Shown piece by piece: positions 34,211 to 43,934 of a DNA stretch of 64,000 nucleotides. The notes beneath the pieces were generated by a model. That model saw only the letters and a list, made by a program, of their open reading frames with translations. It made no database searches and had not been told where the DNA came from. Positions within the stretch are counted from its first letter, which is position 1. Each line of letters starts with the position of its first letter. Made by a program: the position numbers and the translations under genes. Source of the DNA: Streptomyces sp. NBC_01716 (GTDB taxonomy: Bacteria > Actinomycetota > Actinomycetes > Streptomycetales > Streptomycetaceae); assembly GCF_036248275.1 (NCBI RefSeq), contig NZ_CP109181.1:1054001-1118000 (forward strand). The letters run 5' to 3'.

Positions 34211-36100
34211 TCACCCGGTGCGGGCCCGGACTCCCCTGACGTAGGCACCCGGTGGTGTCCCGGTGCGGGCACCCGCACCCGTGGCGTACCACGGCGGAAG
34301 CTGGAAACGGCCGTCGCAGTACGGGGTCGGCGAGAGAATGCGCTGACGGCCGTCCTGGATCTGGTAGACGAGGTGGGCCTGCCCGATGGACGGATCGGGA
34401 GTCATCTCCGGGTAGGCCAGCGCGGCCTGGCCCGGGTCCGCCAGGTAGTAGGCGCCGTTGACGCCCCGGTGGATCGTCGCACGGATGGCCTTGGCCACGC
34501 GGCGGTGGTCACGTGGGTCGTCGACCTGGGACCACGCGCCGGCGATCATCCGGGCCCTGTCGTAGGCGATGCCGGCGTGCGAGCGGCCGGGGGAAACGCC
34601 GTGCAGGGAGCGGTAGCGGGCAGCGAAGGACCGGCCCAGGTGGTCGGAGTAGGTGCCCGTGACCGTGGCCCACAGCAGGCCCTCGGAGAGCGGGCCGAGC
34701 TCTTGGCGGAAGCTCGGGATGGAGGGCGTGTAGAGGAGATAGGGGAGGATCGGCGGACCGTCGTACAGCAGCTCTCGCAAGAAGGCCAGACTGCCCGGCA
34801 TGAAGTAGTGCCCGACCAGGACGGCAGCAGGTGCGGCGGCCCGTACCTGGCGGGCGATCTGCTGCCAGGCCGCGTCGGACATGCCCACCTCGGACACCGT
34901 CTCCAGGGTCCAGCCGCCCGCCTCCACGGCCGCCGACATCTCAGTGCGGCCCAGATCCCCCAGCGGCCACATGCCCTGGACCACCATCAGCCGATTCGAT
35001 TCCGGAGACCAGCCACCGCTGTCCCGCAGCGAGGTGAGGAAGCGCACGAAGCCGGGGCCGTAGCGGGTGTCGCTGGGACAGACCTGGAAGATTCCGCCGT
35101 AGCGCTCGGGGTCCTCGGCCACCCGGGAGACCATCGAGTCCAGCGCCGCCGCGTGCAGATACGGGCGGCCGTAGTCGGCGGCGATCTCGTGGGCCACGTC
35201 CTGCGGACCGATGTAGCCGGAGGTGAGCGCGTCCACCTCCTGCTCGACGAGTTCAGTGAACGCCGCCTGCACGGCCGACGGCACGGTCACGTCGAAGTCG
35301 GCGGTCACCAGTTCGATACGGCGGCCCGAGATGCCCCCCTGGTCGTTGATCTCCTCCAGGGCCAGTCGGGTGGCGAGCAGCATCTCGCGCCCGTCGGCGG
35401 CGGCCGGGCCGGTCAACGGCAGGGCCGCGCCCAGCATCAGCGGACGGCGGCGCAGCGAGCGCGTGGGACCCGGCACGGGAGAGGGGACGGGCGCGCCGCC
35501 CCGGGCCGCGGTGGCGATCCTGCCGAGCCCGAGCCGCTCGAACGCCGTGTCCCCGCCGGGGAAGGGCAGCCGTACCAGCCCTTGGTCGAGAGCGAGCGCC
35601 GCCGCGGCGGCCCGCCCCGACAGATGGAGCTTCGTCAGCAGCCGGTCCACATGGGTGGTGACGGTTCGTGGGCTGGTGAAGAGCCGCTCCGCTATCTCGT
35701 TGTTGGTGAGCCCGGCGACGATGAGGGTGAGCACGTCCAGCTCGCGCAGGGTCAGTCCGTACGGCGACGGGTGGCACGGCTCCACCAGGACCCGGCCCAT
35801 CGGATTGCCGCGAGGGTCGGTGAACGGGTCGACCCAGACCCTGACGAGGGTGCGGGCCGTGCCGTCCGTCCACATGAAGCCGCTGCGCCCAGCTTCGGTG
35901 CGCAGACAGGCCACGACGAGACCGGCGAGTTCGGGATGCTCACGCAGGAAGGCCACCGCCGGGCCGGGGCCGGGTGCCGCGCCGTGCCGGCTGTCCTCGG
36001 CCGCCTCCACGGTGCCATCGGCGAGCATGATCGCGGAGGCGGGAAGCGGGAGCTCGTCTTTGGCGGACCAAAAGGGTCCGGTTCGTTTCCGAGCGGACAC
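34211..36100 (-). CDS. LuxR-type regulator fused to a periplasmic-binding (amide/Leu-Ile-Val type) sensor domain
   Basis: A 629-residue protein with no signal peptide. Residues about 1-110 look like a small sensor/PAS-like domain. A LuxR helix-turn-helix occupies about 115-175 (LTLRELDVLTLIVAGLTNNE, then SPRTVTTHVDRLL). After a linker, residues about 219-600 form a complete type-1 periplasmic-binding fold (LMLGAALPLTGPAAADGREM, EEINDQGGISG, then GPQDVAHE). It therefore seems to be a cytoplasmic one-component regulator that reads a small ligand with a domain normally found outside the cell, as AmiC does. GTG start with GGAGG eight bases upstream. It precedes the ribose-type ABC cluster and may control it. 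Confidence 0.85.
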   Translation of the reverse strand: MSARKRTGPFWSAKDELPLPASAIMLADGTVEAAEDSRHGAAPGPGPAVAFLREHPELAGLVVACLRTEAGRSGFMWTDGTARTLVRVWVDPFTDPRGNPMGRVLVEPCHPSPYGLTLRELDVLTLIVAGLTNNEIAERLFTSPRTVTTHVDRLLTKLHLSGRAAAAALALDQGLVRLPFPGGDTAFERLGLGRIATAARGGAPVPSPVPGPTRSLRRRPLMLGAALPLTGPAAADGREMLLATRLALEEINDQGGISGRRIELVTADFDVTVPSAVQAAFTELVEQEVDALTSGYIGPQDVAHEIAADYGRPYLHAAALDSMVSRVAEDPERYGGIFQVCPSDTRYGPGFVRFLTSLRDSGGWSPESNRLMVVQGMWPLGDLGRTEMSAAVEAGGWTLETVSEVGMSDAAWQQIARQVRAAAPAAVLVGHYFMPGSLAFLRELLYDGPPILPYLLYTPSIPSFRQELGPLSEGLLWATVTGTYSDHLGRSFAARYRSLHGVSPGRSHAGIAYDRARMIAGAWSQVDDPRDHRRVAKAIRATIHRGVNGAYYLADPGQAALAYPEMTPDPSIGQAHLVYQIQDGRQRILSPTPYCDGRFQLPPWYATGAGARTGTPPGAYVRGVRARTG

Positions 36101-36203
36101 GGGCGTCGCCTCCTGTCCCTTGGTACGCGGCCCGCCGCGTGAGTTCGGGCGGCCACTGGGCTGACAGGGGCCATCATGCCCAGGTACCTGCGGATACGAC
36201 AGA

Positions 36204-36215
36204 GTTACGTGTAAC
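36204..36215. promoter_or_regulatory. Possible operator upstream of the LuxR-PBP gene
   Basis: GTTACGTGTAAC has GTTAC/GTAAC arms around GT, about 104 bases upstream of the regulator start, with a second perfect palindrome CAGGTACCTG at 36181-36190. These could be autoregulatory sites. Evidence is symmetry and position only. The 36101-36351 gap holds nothing else except the terminator listed separately. Confidence 0.35.
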
Positions 36216-36279
36216 GAACGAGTAAGGAATCATTTGTGTTCACTGTCAGGGTTTCCGGGGCCTGCGGGGCATGCGTGAA

Positions 36280-36306
36280 GCCGGACCGGTGCCCGCCCGG
36301 TCCGGC
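36280..36306 (-). terminator. Hairpin after the ribose-type ABC operon
   Basis: 10-base perfect arms (36280-36289 GCCGGACCGG and 36297-36306) enclose a seven-base loop. The hairpin is 46 bases beyond the permease stop on the minus strand and lies before the next gene's promoter region. Confidence 0.6.
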
Positions 36307-36351
36307 GACATGTGTGACGCGAGGCTCCGGGCGGGCCCGGTCCGCCCCCGC

Positions 36352-37383
36352 TCAGGTACGGCGGTTGCGCAGCAGCGAGTCCAGGGCCACGGCCGTCACG
36401 ACGATGACGCCCTTGGCGATGAGCTGCCAGTGCTGGCTGATGTTGAGGCTGTAGAAGACGTTCGTCAGCGTGGCCAGGATCAGCAGGCCCACCGCCGAAC
36501 GCCACACCGCGCCCTCGCCGCCGCGCAGCGAGGTCCCGCCGACCACCACGATGGCGATCGTGTCCAGGGCCACGGTGGCTCCGACATCGGCCTGCCCCAC
36601 CCCGAGCCGGGAGGCGTCGATCATGCCGGCCAGCGCGGCCGTCACACCGGTCATCACGTAGGCGCTGCCGACGAGCCACGGAACACGCAGCCCGGACAGC
36701 CGGGCGGCTTCCTCGTTGCCGCCGATGGCGAAGATGTTCCGGCCGTAACCGGTCTGCGAGAGCAGCAGCGAGCCCACCACGAAGATGCCGATCAGGATCC
36801 AGATCGGCAGCGGCACTCCCGTGACGGCGGTCAGCGCCAGGTACTGGAAGGAGACGTCGTCGACGATGAACGGCGCCGAGTTCGAGTACACGTACGCCAG
36901 GCCCGCGATCACCGAGGACATGCCCAGGGTGGTGACGAACGGGTTGACCTTCCAGCGAGCGATGATCGTGCCGTTGGCGGCTCCCACGGCAAGGCCCGCC
37001 AGGATTGCGCAGACCGCGGCCAGTAGGACCGAGCCCGTGCTCTTGGTGACACCGGCGAACACCGTGGAGCCGAGCGCGTAGGTGGCGCCCACCGACAGGT
37101 CGAACCCGCCGGAGATGATGACGAAGGTCATCGCGACGGCGATGATCCCGACGGCAGCGTTCTGGGTCAGGACGTCCTGGAGGTTGGCGGGCTTCAGGAA
37201 GCCCGGGTAGAGCACGGTCGCGGCGGCGATCAGCAGGAGCAGCACCCAGAAGGTGCTGAACCGCAGGGCGTAGGCCCGCAGCCGGGCCGCGCGGTCCTCG
37301 CCGCCGGGAAGGGCGCTCCGGGGCGGTGCCACGGCGGGGTCGCCCGCCGGAGCGGACGGTTGGGAGACGGTGGAGGGGGTCAC
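36352..37383 (-). CDS. Ribose/xylose-type sugar ABC transporter permease (RbsC family)
   Basis: 343 residues with about eight to ten hydrophobic helices. The family segments FVIISGGFDLSVGATYALGS (near residue 90) and GRNIFAIGGNEEAARLSG (near 218) are clear. GTG start with GAGG upstream. It is the third transporter gene after the binding protein and ATPase, all on the minus strand. Related importers bring in pentoses, inositol or autoinducer-2. In this cluster the enzymes next door act on amide bonds, so an amide-bearing polyol or amino sugar is possible (inference). Confidence 0.93.
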   Translation of the reverse strand: MTPSTVSQPSAPAGDPAVAPPRSALPGGEDRAARLRAYALRFSTFWVLLLLIAAATVLYPGFLKPANLQDVLTQNAAVGIIAVAMTFVIISGGFDLSVGATYALGSTVFAGVTKSTGSVLLAAVCAILAGLAVGAANGTIIARWKVNPFVTTLGMSSVIAGLAYVYSNSAPFIVDDVSFQYLALTAVTGVPLPIWILIGIFVVGSLLLSQTGYGRNIFAIGGNEEAARLSGLRVPWLVGSAYVMTGVTAALAGMIDASRLGVGQADVGATVALDTIAIVVVGGTSLRGGEGAVWRSAVGLLILATLTNVFYSLNISQHWQLIAKGVIVVTAVALDSLLRNRRT

Positions 37384-37515
37384 TTCAGCTCACCTCGCGG
37401 GTGGTCGTGTCGGTGCTGGTGCTGGTGTCGGTGCTCGGGACGGCGGTGCGACGGGTCGGCGGGCCGGGCGCGGCCCGGCCGGGGGTGGGCGGGCGGTCCG
37501 GGCCGCCGCGCCCGC

Positions 37516-39072
37516 TCACTCGGCGGCCTTGTCGTGGAAGCCGAGCTTGACGATGTCCCGCACCCGGAATTCCGGGGAGTCGGCGGGGATCTCGCGCACC
37601 ACCCGGCCGCCGGCGAAGACCAGCAGCCGGTTGGCGATGGCGAGGACCTCCTCCAGCTCCGAGGAGGTGACGACGACGGCGGCGCCGTCCTCAGCCAGTC
37701 GCACCAGGGAGGCCAGCACCTCCGACTTGGCGCCGACGTCGATGCCCCGGGTGGGTTCGTCGATGAGGAAGACCCGCGGGGTGCGGGCGGCCCACTTGGC
37801 GAGGAGCACCTTCTGCTGGTTGCCGCCGGACAGATGGCGCACCGGGGCGCCGAGCCGGGCCGGGTCGAACCCGAAGTACCGGGCGTATCGCTCGGCACGG
37901 TCGCGTTCGTTGCCGTGATCGATCCGGCCGGCCCGGGTGGCGCTGGTGACGCCGACACTGACGTTGTCGGTGCCGTCCATCGCGGGGATCAGACCGTTCT
38001 TGCGGTCCTCGGGGACCATGACCACTCCGGCGGTGATGGACTGCCGGGCCGAGCGCGGCCAGGGCACCGGCCGTCCACCCAGGCGCAGTTCACCGGTGGA
38101 GGACCGTTCCAGACCGGCAAGGGACCGCAGGAAGGTGGTGCGTCCCGAGCCGACCAGGCCCCACAGGCCGACGATCTCGCCCTCGTGGACGCGCATGTCG
38201 ATGCCGGACAGGACCCCGGGCAGATCCACCCCGGAGGCTTCCAGTGCCGGCCCGCCGGGCTCGTGCGTGCCGCCCCGGGCGGTCACCTCTATCTCGCGGC
38301 CGACCATGGCCCGGATCAGTGCCTGCCGGTTCCAGCGTTCACGGGGCGCGCTCTCCACGAGGTGACCGTTGCGCAGCACCGAGATGCTGTCGCTGAGCCG
38401 CAGCACCTCCTCCAGGTTGTGGCTGACGAACACGATCGTGGTGCCCTGGGAGCGTAGTCGGTCCAGGACGCGGTAGAGGATGTCCCGCTCGTGCTCGGCA
38501 AGCGCGGCGCTGGGCTCGTCCAACAGCAGGATCCTGCCGTCGGCCTGGACACCGCGCATGATCTCCAGGATCTGCTGCTGGGAGACCGACAGGGTGCGAG
38601 CCAGGGCCTCGGGCGGGATGTCCACCTCGAAGTCCTCGCACATCCGCAGATAGCGGCGGCGCATCTCTCGGTGCGAGAGCAGACCGCGACGGCTGAGGTT
38701 GCCGCCGAGGAACACGTTGGCCTCGGCGCTGAGCGCCGGGACCATGGTGAGTTCCTGGTAGACGGTGACCAGTCCCAGCCCACGGGCCTTGCGGGGGCCG
38801 CCCGCGTCCAGCGGGGTGCTGAACACGTCCACGGTGCCGGTGTCGGCGGCCAGCCGGCCGCTGATCATGCCGAGGAGGGTGGACTTCCCGGCTCCGTTCT
38901 CACCGACGAGCGCGTGGACCGTGCCCGCCGGGATCTCCAGATCGACGTCACGGACCGCGTAGGTCCGGCCGAAGACCTTGGACACGCCCCGGCAGACGAC
39001 GGCCGGACCGACGGGCGCGGTGGGGTCGGCGACGGCTGCCACCGGGGGTGACGCGGAGGATGTGTCGGGCAT
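37516..39072 (-). CDS. Sugar ABC transporter ATPase with two nucleotide-binding domains (RbsA family)
   Basis: 518 residues. Domain 1 (about 25-260) has Walker A GENGAGKST, a variant signature LSVSQQQIL and Walker B ILLLDEPSAAL. Domain 2 (about 270-510) has a degenerate Walker A GSGRTT, an intact LSGGNQQK signature and VFLIDEPTRGIDVG. This asymmetric pattern is usual for RbsA/XylG. The gene is 34 bases after the binding-protein stop and 132 before the permease. Confidence 0.94.
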   Translation of the reverse strand: MPDTSSASPPVAAVADPTAPVGPAVVCRGVSKVFGRTYAVRDVDLEIPAGTVHALVGENGAGKSTLLGMISGRLAADTGTVDVFSTPLDAGGPRKARGLGLVTVYQELTMVPALSAEANVFLGGNLSRRGLLSHREMRRRYLRMCEDFEVDIPPEALARTLSVSQQQILEIMRGVQADGRILLLDEPSAALAEHERDILYRVLDRLRSQGTTIVFVSHNLEEVLRLSDSISVLRNGHLVESAPRERWNRQALIRAMVGREIEVTARGGTHEPGGPALEASGVDLPGVLSGIDMRVHEGEIVGLWGLVGSGRTTFLRSLAGLERSSTGELRLGGRPVPWPRSARQSITAGVVMVPEDRKNGLIPAMDGTDNVSVGVTSATRAGRIDHGNERDRAERYARYFGFDPARLGAPVRHLSGGNQQKVLLAKWAARTPRVFLIDEPTRGIDVGAKSEVLASLVRLAEDGAAVVVTSSELEEVLAIANRLLVFAGGRVVREIPADSPEFRVRDIVKLGFHDKAAE

Positions 39073-39106
39073 GAGGAGGCTCCTTTCCTGCCGTGACGCG
39101 GGCCGG

Positions 39107-40207
39107 TCAGTACTCGGGCTTGAACTCGCCGACGGTCGCGGCGGTCGCGAACGGGGTGCCGGGCAGCTCCGAGGACTCGGTCAGATTGATGAAGTGCGGC
39201 ACGGTCTTGCCCGACACCTGGTCGGCGAGCGCCTGGATGGCCTCCTCGGTCTCCTGGGCCGGGAGCATCATCACGCTCTGCTGGAGATCGCCCCTGCGCA
39301 CCGAATTCAGCGCCCACTGGTCGCCGCCGAAGTCGTAGATCTTGACCTTGCCCTTGCGGCCCGCGCCGTTGACGGCCTGGACGATGCCCCGGCTCATCCC
39401 GGAGAAGTTGGACATGATCACATCCAGGTCGGGGTTGGCCTGGAGGATGGTCTGTGCGGCGGAGTTGCCCTTGGGCGTGGTGTAGTCGGTGCTCTGTCTG
39501 GCCACGACCTCGAAGCCCTTGTGCTGGGCGAACGCCTTGGCCGCCTGCTTGAAGCAGATGGTGTTGGCGTTGAGGTCCGGGCCCGAGATGAGCGCGACCT
39601 TCGCGCCGTCGGGGTTGTCCTTGACGACCTGGTCCACCCACTTCTCGTACACGTCGAGGGTCTGTCCGCCGACGTAGGTGACCGTGCCGGGCTCCCAGGT
39701 CTCCTCCCCGAGCTTGGTGGCGCGGCCGCAGATCGGCAGGTTGAAGACGGAGACGAGGATGCCCTTCTGCGGGGCCTGCTGAGTGAGCAGCTTGCAGACG
39801 AGGTTGCCGTCGTTGGGCTCCACGGCGAAGGCGTTGTACTTGCCGCTGGTGAGGGCCGTCTGGATCTGGTCGAACTGTTTCTGGGCGTCGAACTGCCCGT
39901 CGAACACGTCGAGCTTGACGCCGAGGTCCGACGCCTTCTTCTTGCCGGCGGCGATCGCGGCCTGGAGGTAGGCGTTGCTGGTGCCGGCCGAGAAGTAGGC
40001 GATCTTCAGGTCGGCGACCTTCTTTGGCCCCTTGGCCTCGCCGGCCGCAGCGGACGAACCGGCGGACTGGTCGGCCGGCACGGAACAGGCGCCTGCGGCG
40101 AGCAGCACCGACAGGGTGGCAGCGGCGGCACCGAGGGTGCGGGCGGAGCGGCGGACCGTGCCGCGTCTGCGGGCGGTGACGGACGGGGTGGGTGTGAGGT
40201 GGTTCAT
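39107..40207 (-). CDS. Ribose-type sugar-binding lipoprotein
   Basis: 366 residues from the ATG at 40207 with GGGAG upstream. An arginine-rich start, a hydrophobic stretch and LLAAGAC give a lipobox with the cysteine near residue 41. The mature domain is a type-1 periplasmic-binding fold (KIAYFSAGTSNAYLQAA, then a late VKIYDFGGDQWAL segment). The two internal cysteines (LVCKLL, PICGRA) are unusual in the family and may form a disulfide. It starts the transporter part of the operon. Confidence 0.92.
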   Translation of the reverse strand: MNHLTPTPSVTARRRGTVRRSARTLGAAAATLSVLLAAGACSVPADQSAGSSAAAGEAKGPKKVADLKIAYFSAGTSNAYLQAAIAAGKKKASDLGVKLDVFDGQFDAQKQFDQIQTALTSGKYNAFAVEPNDGNLVCKLLTQQAPQKGILVSVFNLPICGRATKLGEETWEPGTVTYVGGQTLDVYEKWVDQVVKDNPDGAKVALISGPDLNANTICFKQAAKAFAQHKGFEVVARQSTDYTTPKGNSAAQTILQANPDLDVIMSNFSGMSRGIVQAVNGAGRKGKVKIYDFGGDQWALNSVRRGDLQQSVMMLPAQETEEAIQALADQVSGKTVPHFINLTESSELPGTPFATAATVGEFKPEY

Positions 40208-40370
40208 GGCGGTGGTTCTCCCTGTTCGGGGCGGTACTGCGGGCGGGACGGGCACGGCAGCGGAGCAGGAGGCTCTGCTCGGGGCGAACGGCGCGCGAGG
40301 GGGGAATGCGGGCGGCCGGTCAGAGGGACCGGGGGCCGGTACCGACGGAGGTCTGCGGCCGGACCGTGGG

Positions 40371-41219
40371 TCAGGACGCGTCCTCGGTCCAGGTGTCGTA
40401 GATGTCGCTGAGCGGGGCAAACCAGGTGCCGGAGTGGCCCGCCATGTACTCGATGAGCCGCTCGAAGCCCATCAGGTAGTGGGCGCGGGCGATGGTCTGC
40501 GGGTGGACGGTCAGCGTGAGCACGCCACCGGGGACGTTGCGGTAGGCGTAGTCGAAATGGTCCTTCCAGCGCTGGAACATCACCTCGCTGGAGCCCAGCC
40601 CCTGGTTGACACCGGGGATGTACTCGGCGGCCGGGAAGTCGTCGAGGAACCACGAGACGGGGAACTCCAGCAGCGGGCTGGCCGGACCGAAACTGCTGCC
40701 CTCCTCCCAGCCGACCTGGACCGGACGCGGGTGGTAGGGCTCGAAGTCACGGCCCATCAGGGAGGAGTCCCATGCGAAGCCGTTCTCCTCCAGCACGCTC
40801 ATCGTCTGGTCGGTGAAGTCCCAGGCGGGCGAGCGGTAACCGCGCGGACGGGTGCCGATGTACTTGTCGTGCTGCTTGAGCTGGGCCTCCATCAGCCGCC
40901 GCTCGGTGTCGGAGTCCAGCTTCGGTACACCCTCGTGGTAGCAGCCGTGCGCGGCAATCTCGTGCCCGGCGTCCACGATCTGCCGGACGCGTTCGGGGAA
41001 GGTGACCATGGTGTGGCCCGGGGTGCACCAGGTGGCGCGCACATCGTGCCGCTCGAACAGGCTGATCAGCCGGGGCACACCGACCTCCGCGCAGAACTCT
41101 CCCCGGGACAGATAGCTGGGGCTGCTGAGGTTGAAGGTGCCCATCCAGACGCTGTGCGCGTCGAAGTCGGCGCCGATGTTGACCGCGAGCTTCTTGCCCT
41201 CGGGCAGGTTCAGAGGCAT
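40371..41219 (-). CDS. Polysaccharide deacetylase-family hydrolase (PuuE/HpPgdA-like)
   Basis: 282 residues with the NodB fold. The metal and base motifs are present as ADFDAHS (residues about 18-24) and HGCYHEG (about 92-98), and the YRSPAWDFT segment supplies the third motif. A late histidine in TLTVHPQTIA is the usual proton donor. Lack of a signal peptide and the DFDAHS form place it with the cytoplasmic subgroup that includes PuuE allantoinase and cyclic-imide hydrolases, not with secreted wall deacetylases. Together with the nitrilase-family gene next door it points to hydrolysis of a cyclic imide or ureide brought in by the transporter. Confidence 0.87.
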   Translation of the reverse strand: MPLNLPEGKKLAVNIGADFDAHSVWMGTFNLSSPSYLSRGEFCAEVGVPRLISLFERHDVRATWCTPGHTMVTFPERVRQIVDAGHEIAAHGCYHEGVPKLDSDTERRLMEAQLKQHDKYIGTRPRGYRSPAWDFTDQTMSVLEENGFAWDSSLMGRDFEPYHPRPVQVGWEEGSSFGPASPLLEFPVSWFLDDFPAAEYIPGVNQGLGSSEVMFQRWKDHFDYAYRNVPGGVLTLTVHPQTIARAHYLMGFERLIEYMAGHSGTWFAPLSDIYDTWTEDAS

Positions 41220-41347
41220 GGGTGATCTCCCTACGGAGTATGACGGTGATGGTGACGGGGGAAAGGCGGCGGTGAGGTACGGGAGCGGGCGACGGGCGGC
41301 GTCTCATCCACCGCGCGGAGGCGGCACGGCCCCGGCCCGGCAACCGC

Positions 41348-42235
41348 TCAGGCGCCGCTGAGCAGTTCGTCGGCGTACCGGCGGTACAGGCCGCAGCGGC
41401 GCCGGCGGTCGGTGTGTGTGGTCGCCGCGCCGGTGCGGCGGTTCTCGCGGAGGAGGTCGAGGTCGAGCCGAGCGGTGATGACGTCCTCGACGTTGGTACC
41501 GGTCTCGGCCAGGATCCCGTCGGGTGCGAAGCCGGTGTCGCACGGTGACAGCACCGACGCGCGGGCCCAGCCGGGGGAGAGGGGCGCGCCGGGGTCGCCG
41601 GTGGTGGGGCAGTGCACGACGTACACCTGGTTCTCGATGGCCCGCGCCTGGGCGCAGTGCCGTACCCGCCAGAAGCCGGCCTCGGTGAACGTGTACGACG
41701 GGCTAACGATCAACTCGGCGCCCTGGCGCGCCAGTACGGTCGAGATCTCCGGTATCTCGGTCTCGTAGCAGATCGAGACGCCGACGCTGACCCCGCTCAC
41801 CGTGAACGGGATGAGCTTGTCGCCCTCCTGCGTGCCCCAGCCGGCCTCGGCCGGGAAGATGTGCGTCTTGACGTGATGAGTGACCGAGCCGTCGGGGAAG
41901 AACACGAACGCGGTGTTCAGGACACCCTCGCCGTCCGGATCGCGCACCAGATGGCTGCCGGCCACGATCACCTGGCCGCGGACCCGGGCCAGTTCGGTGA
42001 ACAGGGCCGCGTAGTCGTCGGTGTAGTCGGCGATCCGGCCCAGCGCGGAGACCGGTTCGTCCCGCCACCCGGGGCGGGCGGTGAACAGCGAGGCGGTGAA
42101 CAGCTCGGGCAGGACGACCAGTTCGGATCCGTCCGTGCGGTCGACGAGCGTGCGGACCTGGCGGGCGAAGGCGTCGAAGCCGTCCACCTCCCGCAACTCG
42201 AACTGGACCGCGGACACGGTCAGGGAAGTACCCAT
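41348..42235 (-). CDS. Carbon-nitrogen hydrolase (nitrilase superfamily amidase)
   Basis: 295 residues. The Glu-Lys-Cys triad is intact: E44 in VLPELF, K123 in HHVKTHIFP and C156 in [10 protein letters not shown]. These enzymes hydrolyse amides, carbamoyl groups or nitriles through a cysteine thioester. The gene follows the two SDRs and precedes the deacetylase-family gene in the same direction, so all act on a common nitrogen-containing substrate (inference). Confidence 0.92.
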   Translation of the reverse strand: MGTSLTVSAVQFELREVDGFDAFARQVRTLVDRTDGSELVVLPELFTASLFTARPGWRDEPVSALGRIADYTDDYAALFTELARVRGQVIVAGSHLVRDPDGEGVLNTAFVFFPDGSVTHHVKTHIFPAEAGWGTQEGDKLIPFTVSGVSVGVSICYETEIPEISTVLARQGAELIVSPSYTFTEAGFWRVRHCAQARAIENQVYVVHCPTTGDPGAPLSPGWARASVLSPCDTGFAPDGILAETGTNVEDVITARLDLDLLRENRRTGAATTHTDRRRRCGLYRRYADELLSGA

Positions 42236-42290
42236 GGACTGCTTTTCCTCTCAGATGGCGAGGTTGTGGCGGGACGCTTCGCGCGGCCGT

Positions 42291-43010
42291 TCACTGCGCG
42301 AGCAGGCCGCCGTCGATGACCAGGTCGGTGCCGGTGACGTACGACGACTCGTCCGAGGCCAGGTACACGCAGCCGTGGGCGATCTCGGCGGGCGTGCCGC
42401 CGCGCCGCATCGGAGTGCCTGCCAGTACGGCCGCGTTGAGGTCGGCGGGCTGCGCGTCGGTCAGCGGGGTGGCGATCCAGCCGGGGATCACCGCGTTGGC
42501 GCGGATGTTCTCGCCCGCGTAGGTGATGGCCGCGTTGCGGGTCATGCTGCGGACCGCGCCCTTGCTGGCGTGGTAGGCGTGTGTGCCAACCCCGCCGACC
42601 ACACCCCAGGCCGAGGAGATGTTAATGATGGAGCCGCCGCCGGACCGGCGCAGGGCGGGGATCGCGGCCCGCATCCCGAGGAAGACCCCGGTCTGGTCGA
42701 CGCCGACGACCCGGTCCCACTCGGCGAGCGTGAGCGTCTCGATCGGCTCGTAGGAGATCAGGCCCGCGTTGTTGACCAGCACGTCGAGCCGTCCGTGCCG
42801 CTTCTCCACCCCGTCGACGGCGGCGGCCCAGGCGTCCTCGTCCGTGACGTCAAGGCGGATTTCCTCGACGCCCGCGGACTGTGGACTGTCCGTGTCGAGG
42901 TCGGCGGAGATCACGACGGCCCCCTCCCGGGCGAACGCCTCCACGATGCCCCGCCCGATCCCGCGGGAACCTCCGGTGACCAGCGCCACCTTGCCTGTCA
43001 GACGCCCCAT
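42291..43010 (-). CDS. Short-chain dehydrogenase/reductase, paralogue 1
   Basis: 239 residues: [10 protein letters not shown] loop, NNAG, catalytic Ser in NISSA, YHASK with Tyr and Lys, and a C-terminal [20 protein letters not shown] after the second strand suggests NAD use. It is a close paralogue of the next gene. A stretch of over 50 bases around the GGGSIINIS coding region (near 42620-42700) is almost identical in DNA to 43440-43520, implying recent duplication or gene conversion. Both genes are in the operon that runs to the ABC transporter. Confidence 0.93.
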   Translation of the reverse strand: MGRLTGKVALVTGGSRGIGRGIVEAFAREGAVVISADLDTDSPQSAGVEEIRLDVTDEDAWAAAVDGVEKRHGRLDVLVNNAGLISYEPIETLTLAEWDRVVGVDQTGVFLGMRAAIPALRRSGGGSIINISSAWGVVGGVGTHAYHASKGAVRSMTRNAAITYAGENIRANAVIPGWIATPLTDAQPADLNAAVLAGTPMRRGGTPAEIAHGCVYLASDESSYVTGTDLVIDGGLLAQ

Positions 43011-43111
43011 GCCGGGTACTCCTTTGCTACGGCCGCCCCGAGGGGCATGGCCGATGGGTGTGCGGGTGGGTGTTGCAGGCCCAGCCGCCTCGCGGGGCGA
43101 CGGGGCCCGGG

Positions 43112-43879
43112 TCAGCGGGCCAGGAACCCGCCGTCGATGACGAGGTCGGTGCCGGTGACGTACGACGACTCGTCCGAGGCCAGGTACACACAGCCGTAGG
43201 CGATGTCCCGGGGGTCGGCGCCGCGGCCCATCGGGGTGGAGGCGATGACGGTGTCGTTGAACTCGCGGGTCTGCGCCTCGGTCATGGGCGTGCGGATCCA
43301 GCCCGGCAGCACGGCATTGGCGCGGATGTTCTCACCGGCGTAGGTGATGGCCGCGTTGCGGGTCATGCTCAGCACAGCGCCCTTGGTGGCCTGATAGGCC
43401 AGAGATCCGGGGACCGCGGCAGCGCCGTAGATGGAGGAGATGTTGATGACAGAGCCGCCGCCGGACCGGCGCAGGGCGGGGATCGCGGCCCGCATCCCGA
43501 GGAAGACCCCGGTCTGGTTGACTCCCAGCACCCGGTTCCACTCGTCCTGGGCCAGCTCGTGGATCGCCTCGTAGGAGCCGACGCCCGCGTTGTTGACCAG
43601 GATGTCCAGCCCGCCGTGGCGTTCCTCGACCGCCGCGACGGTACGGGCCCAGCCCGCCTCGTCGGTGACGTCGAGACGGCCGAACTCCAGGCTGCCGGCG
43701 GCCGTCCCGTCCGCGTCGGCCGGGCCGACGCCTCCGGTGGACCGGGCGGACCCGGCGGGGTCGAGGACGTCGACCGCCGTCACCGCGGCGCCTTCGGCCG
43801 CGAACAGTTCGGCGATTCCCCGTCCGATGCCCCGCACACCACCGGTGACCAGCGCGACCTTGCCCGACAGGCGTTGCAT
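43112..43879 (-). CDS. Short-chain dehydrogenase/reductase, paralogue 2
   Basis: 255 residues from the ATG at 43879. A longer frame exists but homology starts at [14 protein letters not shown]. It carries TGGVRGIGRG, NNAG, NISSI and YQATK active-site motifs, with a loop of about 18 extra residues after the second strand (near 45-62) compared with paralogue 1. It heads the minus-strand operon. Its promoter region is duplicated in inverted orientation 200 bases away in front of a decayed SDR start (see the pseudogene entry). Confidence 0.92.
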   Translation of the reverse strand: MQRLSGKVALVTGGVRGIGRGIAELFAAEGAAVTAVDVLDPAGSARSTGGVGPADADGTAAGSLEFGRLDVTDEAGWARTVAAVEERHGGLDILVNNAGVGSYEAIHELAQDEWNRVLGVNQTGVFLGMRAAIPALRRSGGGSVINISSIYGAAAVPGSLAYQATKGAVLSMTRNAAITYAGENIRANAVLPGWIRTPMTEAQTREFNDTVIASTPMGRGADPRDIAYGCVYLASDESSYVTGTDLVIDGGFLAR

Positions 43880-43934
43880 GCGTGCCTTCCGTCCTGAGCC
43901 CGTCCGGGTCCGGCGGCGCCGACCGAGTAGCTCG

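Noticed and set aside
33504..34244. Several overlapping open frames in the 33.5-34.2 kb gap
   Set aside because: None has an RBS, a family motif or typical third-position GC pattern, except the short ribokinase signature on the minus strand, which is listed as a remnant.
36352..40207. A complete ribose utilisation operon
   Set aside because: The transporter is of that type, but no intact ribokinase, mutarotase or LacI-type repressor is present, and the adjoining enzymes act on C-N bonds.
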